Below are positions 50,101 to 56,100 of a stretch of DNA of 64,000 bases, in pieces. The stretch is taken from contig NW_024037076.1 in NCBI RefSeq assembly GCF_015706575.1, positions 434,001-498,000 of the forward strand, written 5' to 3'. The translations under genes were made by a program, and so were the position numbers. Below the pieces are notes generated by a model that made no database searches, had not been told where the DNA came from, and worked only from the letters and a program-made list of their open reading frames with translations. Every line of letters starts with the position of its first letter. Within the stretch, counting starts at the first letter, position 1. The stretch is from Patiria miniata. Its lineage: Eukaryota > Echinodermata > Asteroidea > Valvatida > Asterinidae.

Positions 50101-53100
50101 GATGTACATGTACACGTATTCCCTTTAAAAGGACCCATGCAATGTATTTTTTTAAATGCAATCCTTGAAAATGCACTGATCACGAAACATGATTTAATTT
50201 GCCTGACGTACTCTTTATTCCCAAAAATCTGTCAACTGACTGATCGCTGGAAATTACTTACATTTCTTTATTTCTTTTAAAAAGCCAGACGGAATAATTT
50301 CACGGGCTGTTTAGTACCAGTACGATCTTTAACACTTGCTTTTTGATAATAATTTGGTAGGTTGCTTTTGGGACAAATGCCAACGATCATGCCCTCTAAG
50401 GAATCTCTAAATTCCATCAACCAATGAAAAAAATACCATTAGAGAGTAAAATCTTTGTGTTTTCCATATTTGATACACTGACTATGAGATTACTACACAC
50501 ACACATATACATTGTATATGTGAACATATGTTTTGAGCTATTAATCAAACACTCTCGTTGTTTTGATTTAATTTGAAACTTATATACAAACAACCTGTGC
50601 GTTTTTAACTCAGAATATGGCCTGTGCAAGTCAACATGTCAAATCGTGTGTTTTCAACAAGCCAGCAGTTTGTCGAAACCAGAAAGACAATCACATTGTA
50701 AACAATCAGAAACAGAAACAGAAACATATGGGGGCACGTGTAATACAGCGTGGTAAAAAGTGTTTTTCCTTTTATATAAAAGGCATACACACCAACATGT
50801 ACAGGTAGCATTGTACAAGTTATATGTACACATGATTAGTAAACACCTAGAAACAAGCCTACTGATTTAAAGGGAATGTACAACATTTTGTTTTTACTGC
50901 AGTTTTCAGAAATAAATGGATTTGGAGGATTAGTATGTTATAGAAAATACTATTGCACTGACTCGTTTCACGTTTTGGGTTTGTAAATGCTGGAAAAACC
51001 AAGAAAATCAATCTTGTTCTTGTAGTCGGGTTCCCTGACCCCACTTAAGATGAAACGGAGCAATTTATAGACTTTGGGGAATTGTAAGATCAGGGAATCA
51101 GTCTAGCTGGCTTGTACCCCTTCACAGGTGTGTAATCAATTGCAAAGAAAATGCGGAATAGCTACGGTAATATGAACAACTAGTAGCAGTTTTTGAAAAA
51201 AGCCAGTTTTTTTCCAACGCTGGTCGGCCGACAAGCGTTGGAAAAATACAGTTTTTCTTGATAATTAATGTCAGCACATTAGGAGCCACAATTTTACGGG
51301 ATGCTTTAGACTGTAATTCCCTAACAATTCAGTAAGGTATTTCGTGATAATTTGATAATTTCGTTATTTGATGTTTGCAAATGTTGTATCTTCCCTTTAA
51401 GATGAAACGGAGCAATTTATAGACTTTGGGGAATTGTAAGATCAGAGAATCAGTCTAGCTGGCTTGTACCCCTTCACAGGTGTGTAATCAATTGCAAAGA
51501 AAATGCGGAATAACTCATTTGAAAAAATAGCCGTTTTTGACAAAAAAAGCCAGTTTTCTCCAACGCTGGTTGGCCGACCAGCGTTGGAAAATACAGTTTT
51601 TCTTGAAAATGTCAGCACACCAGGAGCCACGATTTTACAGGATGCTTTAGACTGTCAATCCCTAACAATTCCGTAAGGTACATGTATTTCTTGATAAGTT
51701 GATCATTTCGATTTTTGATGTTTGCAAATGTTTGCAAATCTTCCCTTTAACGAGAAAAAGTGCACTAAAAAAATTTGCTAGGATGCAACCTTAATCCTGC
51801 AAAATCCTCCAACTGCCTCCATGTAAAAATTGCACACAGCCTTAATCCAGCAAAATCATCCGTTATTTCTTGAATGTGGTCCTTGGAGGGGTGACCACTG
51901 CCTCAATCTTGCAAAATCCTCCAGCAATCACTGTCAATATGTTGAGGCAGAGCCAGTGACATCCTGGAGCATTGTGGAGGATTTCAAGTATTTGTCTATA
52001 TGCCTAAATTTATGCACGGCTGGGCATAAACAAATTCACTTGTCGGGCCCAAGAGCTTGACACAGTGCATCCTCCAAAATCAGCCACACATATTGCCATA
52101 TATATACCAGTAGCCTCAATCCAGCAAAATCATCCGTTTTGCAAAGAGAATTTCAGAGGATTTGGAAAGGTTAGGGTTAAATGGCACCTAGTGTACGTCA
52201 TTTAAAAAAGTGGAATTTTTGTTTCAATTTCCAATGATGGTCAGCCAACAATCATAGGAAAAAAATACTGTTTTTCAAATACCGCCCCCAATCTAACAAA
52301 TTTAGTTAGTCTGTGTTTGAAATCGGTTACACCGCGACCGTGCACACGTACAAGCCAGCTAGTCTGGTTCCCTGACCTGACAATTCCTCGATGTCTATAA
52401 ATTGCTGCGCTTTGTCTGAAGTAGGGTCAGGAGACAAGACTACAAGAACAGCAATTGTTTTTCTCTCGGTTTTTCCAGCATCTATGAACACAAAACTTTT
52501 AAAAGGTCAGTGTAACAATATTTGCTTTAATATACTAACCCCCAAATCCATACATTTCTGAAAATTACAGCAAAAGCAAATGTTGTATATTAAGCCTCCC
52601 TCTCTGGCTGGCAATTTCAACAAGGCCAGCCCAGCCATGCCAGCAGTCAAAATAAATCAAGTGACTGTTTGTAACAGTTGAGTACCCCCTGCCTTCATAA
52701 AGCAGGATTGACTGGCTGTGATTGTTATGAAACCTGATATGGCTACGCTTTGACTGTAGGCGATTGATAAGCCAGCTGTGCTTACCAGTCACCTGCTTTT
52801 GTCTGTTGATGGAATTTGACTGTCACAGTGCCTATTAAGGATGTGACTTTGCCTAATGTTAAGCAAATATTTTAAGAACCATTTAAATGTTTAGCAATTC
52901 ACAAAGGATGACGCCTGCTCATTGTGTCTGCTGACTGTTGTGATTGACATGATCAATCAACAATGGCAGTCAGTGAAAACGTAAAAACTTAACTACATGT
53001 GCCCTAATGTAATTAAATGGAAAATACAACATTTGCAAACATCGAAAAATAAAACTACCAAGTTTTTACGAAATAACTTACTAGGATGTTGGTAAATGAC

Positions 53101-56100
53101 ATTTTAAAGCATCCTGTAAAATTATGGCACCAGGTGTGAAGTCATTTTCAAGAAAATGGTATTTTTGTATACATTTCCAACGGTGGTCGGCCGACCACTG
53201 TTGGAAAAACCTACCTATTTTTCAACTACTGCTTCAAATTTACCATTTTTTTTAGTCCAAATTTTATTTGCTATTGGTTACATGTTCATGAACAGGTGCA
53301 GGCCAGCTAGACTGGTTTCCTTACTTTTCAATTTTCCGGCATCTATAAATTGATCCATTTCATCTTTGGTGGAGTCAGGGAACCAGACTACTTAAACATT
53401 TTTGTTTTTTTTGGTTTTTCCAGCATTTTCGAACACAAAATTTCAAACATGTCAGTGTAACAATATTTGATCTATTATGCTAACCCCTCAAATATTTCAT
53501 TTCTGAAAATTACAGCAAACGCCAATGATGTACATTCCCTTTAAGTATTGAAGTATTGACATGTGTTTGAAACATTGTTTAGAACTGATTTCGTTTAAAC
53601 GTTTAAATGAGTAAATGTCACATCCTTAGCCTACATGAAATATGATCGACTGTTGGTGACTAGCCTGTGTAAAAGGCATGGCAGGGGAACAAGATTGAAT
53701 TTTGGGGAAGAATTCCATACATCGGCATCACTTATTTTTTCCAGCAGTGATCTATCAGCCATCAGAAAGCAATAACATGTCCTAAAAAGTTGAATTTAGC
53801 AGGGAAAATATTAAAGCATTTACTGAGAAAAACACTTGGAATTTTTCAGACCAGTCTCATAGGGTTTGTGCACAGGGTGTCAAGTGATGTCCAGGCATGG
53901 ATCTCTTTCTAATTTCTGACTGTCTGTACTCTGCGAATGATCAAACAAAAGGAGGGTTTATACCAGATGTACACGTGTACCGGCACGTACATACAGTCCT
54001 GTTTTACTTTACTCTCGAGGACAATGCTTTGTGTTTCCCTTTGTTCCTGTAATATAACACTCTCCCATAGAATAAGCACATAACCGTATGATAGAGGACC
54101 GTCTCCTACAAAAGACCCAACACCAACTTGCAAGGACTGAAAGGATCTGTTGTTCTCCCTTTGTGTATCCGTCCTCGGGGGTTACAAATGCATACACACA
54201 TACTGAAATTTGTATTCTTGTGGAGACATTTCTTTGTTCTCGTGTAGTAAAGTTTTCGAGTTTGAAAGTGAAGTTTCAAAAAGCTCTTATTTCAACCAGA
54301 ATTAATTTCCTTGGCTGAAATTTGGACTTACATGTAATATCCCTTTTCTAAAACTCTTCCATTTGGGACAAATCAACCCACCTTGGAGTTTTTTGAGTTA
54401 AATCCATTTATCTATTTGGTGAAAACCTTGTGGAGACGAATTCATCTATAGAAATTGCCCTGTGGAGATGTATACAATCTTTTGCTCCCTATTGTGTGCA
54501 CGTCTCCAGAGGGCACGGTTTATCAGATCACAAGTGTACATGTAGGCCTATACATTTGTACATAGTACGTACATGTACATACATGTACAGTATGTATAAA
54601 TAAGGAAATATGAAAATCTTATTATTATAGTTCTATATAGTCCTTCTCAAATATTGATGGCAACAAGCCAACATGACTTGCATTTCTGTCACGACGATAC
54701 GCTCAGACTGACAATTGGCACATGGCAAGCATCTTTTGTGATGGGAGACAATGTACAGGAAATGTAGCTTCATTGAAGCGTTGGAGGAAATACACACAGA
54801 GATTAGAATTCTAAAGGACATGAAGGAAGACCACAAGATTTTGTGCACACATAGACGGACGTACTGTACTACTTGGAAATCTTTTTCAGAAATGAAAAGG
54901 AGTCTGAAAAATATTGTAATATTGATCATGGAGGATCTACCGGGTAGGAGTGTGGCCTATAGCTAGACATTGGCATTTTGTGACTCATAATCAGAGGGTC
55001 AGGGGTTCGGACAGCTGCTGGTCTTATGTTGTGTCCTTGGGCAAGTCACTTTACGCCAACTTGCCTCTCTCCACCCAGGAGTATTGTACATGGATACAGC
55101 CATGTGGACTGGCATCCCATGGAGAGGGAATATTCTCAGTCTCAGTCATTGTTGCGGGTTATAAATGTAGGTTGTCACTTGTGTCCTTGGGCTAGCCACT
55201 TTACCCCTACTTGCCTCTCTCCACCAGGAGTAGAAATGTGTACAGCCACTGGCATCCCATCCAGGGGAACAGATAATATTCTCTGTCATTTCATGCCAAG
55301 GAAATTGGAGATAAACACCAGCCCGGCCTGATGGCTCGTGGTGTACTTTGAAAACTTGATCGCGATATTTACCAAGTTCCTACCGGTAATTCTCTAGAGA
55401 AACAAAATGCCCATTTGATCATTAGGCCAAAAAAAAAAGTCTCCGGTTTCTGGTATGCGCGCGCGTCACCGTAGCCATGCGCGTCGGCAAAATGAAAAAG
55501 TTTTTTTTTCAATGGTTTGACTGGAATTCTGCTGCTGCGCAATTTCAACGTGTTTTTAGATGGGGTTATGATCGAGAATAAGCTTTGTGTGGCCTCTCTG
55601 GACTCCCATATATTTGCACTAAGTTTAGTCGGGCACCATTTGCAGTCACCAGCCGACATTTGAAGCACAAAAGTCAGGTAAAAAAAAAAAAAAAGCCGCG
55701 TCGCCGCACCACTTTTTGGACAAGCTCCATACCAGAAACCGGAGACTTTTTTTTTTTGGCCTTACGCAATGTTATTTTTTTTTTGTGTTTGCTTTCTCAT
55801 GGACAACATTGGAAAAATTCGGCTATCCGATCACCACTTTTTTCAATTAATTTCTAGCGCCAAAAGTTACCTCTTTTATGGTTATTCCCTCCACTTTCCC
55901 TCCTCTACTCTCACCCCCTCCTTTCCTTAATTTCTATTTATCAATCAGTCGCTCACTTCATCGAGATTCGAACCTCGGACGCTTGCTTGATACACGAGTC
56001 TCTTAACCGCTAGGCCGCGCACGATCGCTGTTGCAATAATCAATCTTTGGACGTATTTGAAGTATCCATTGAAATAAACTAAATATTCATGAGAAAATAA

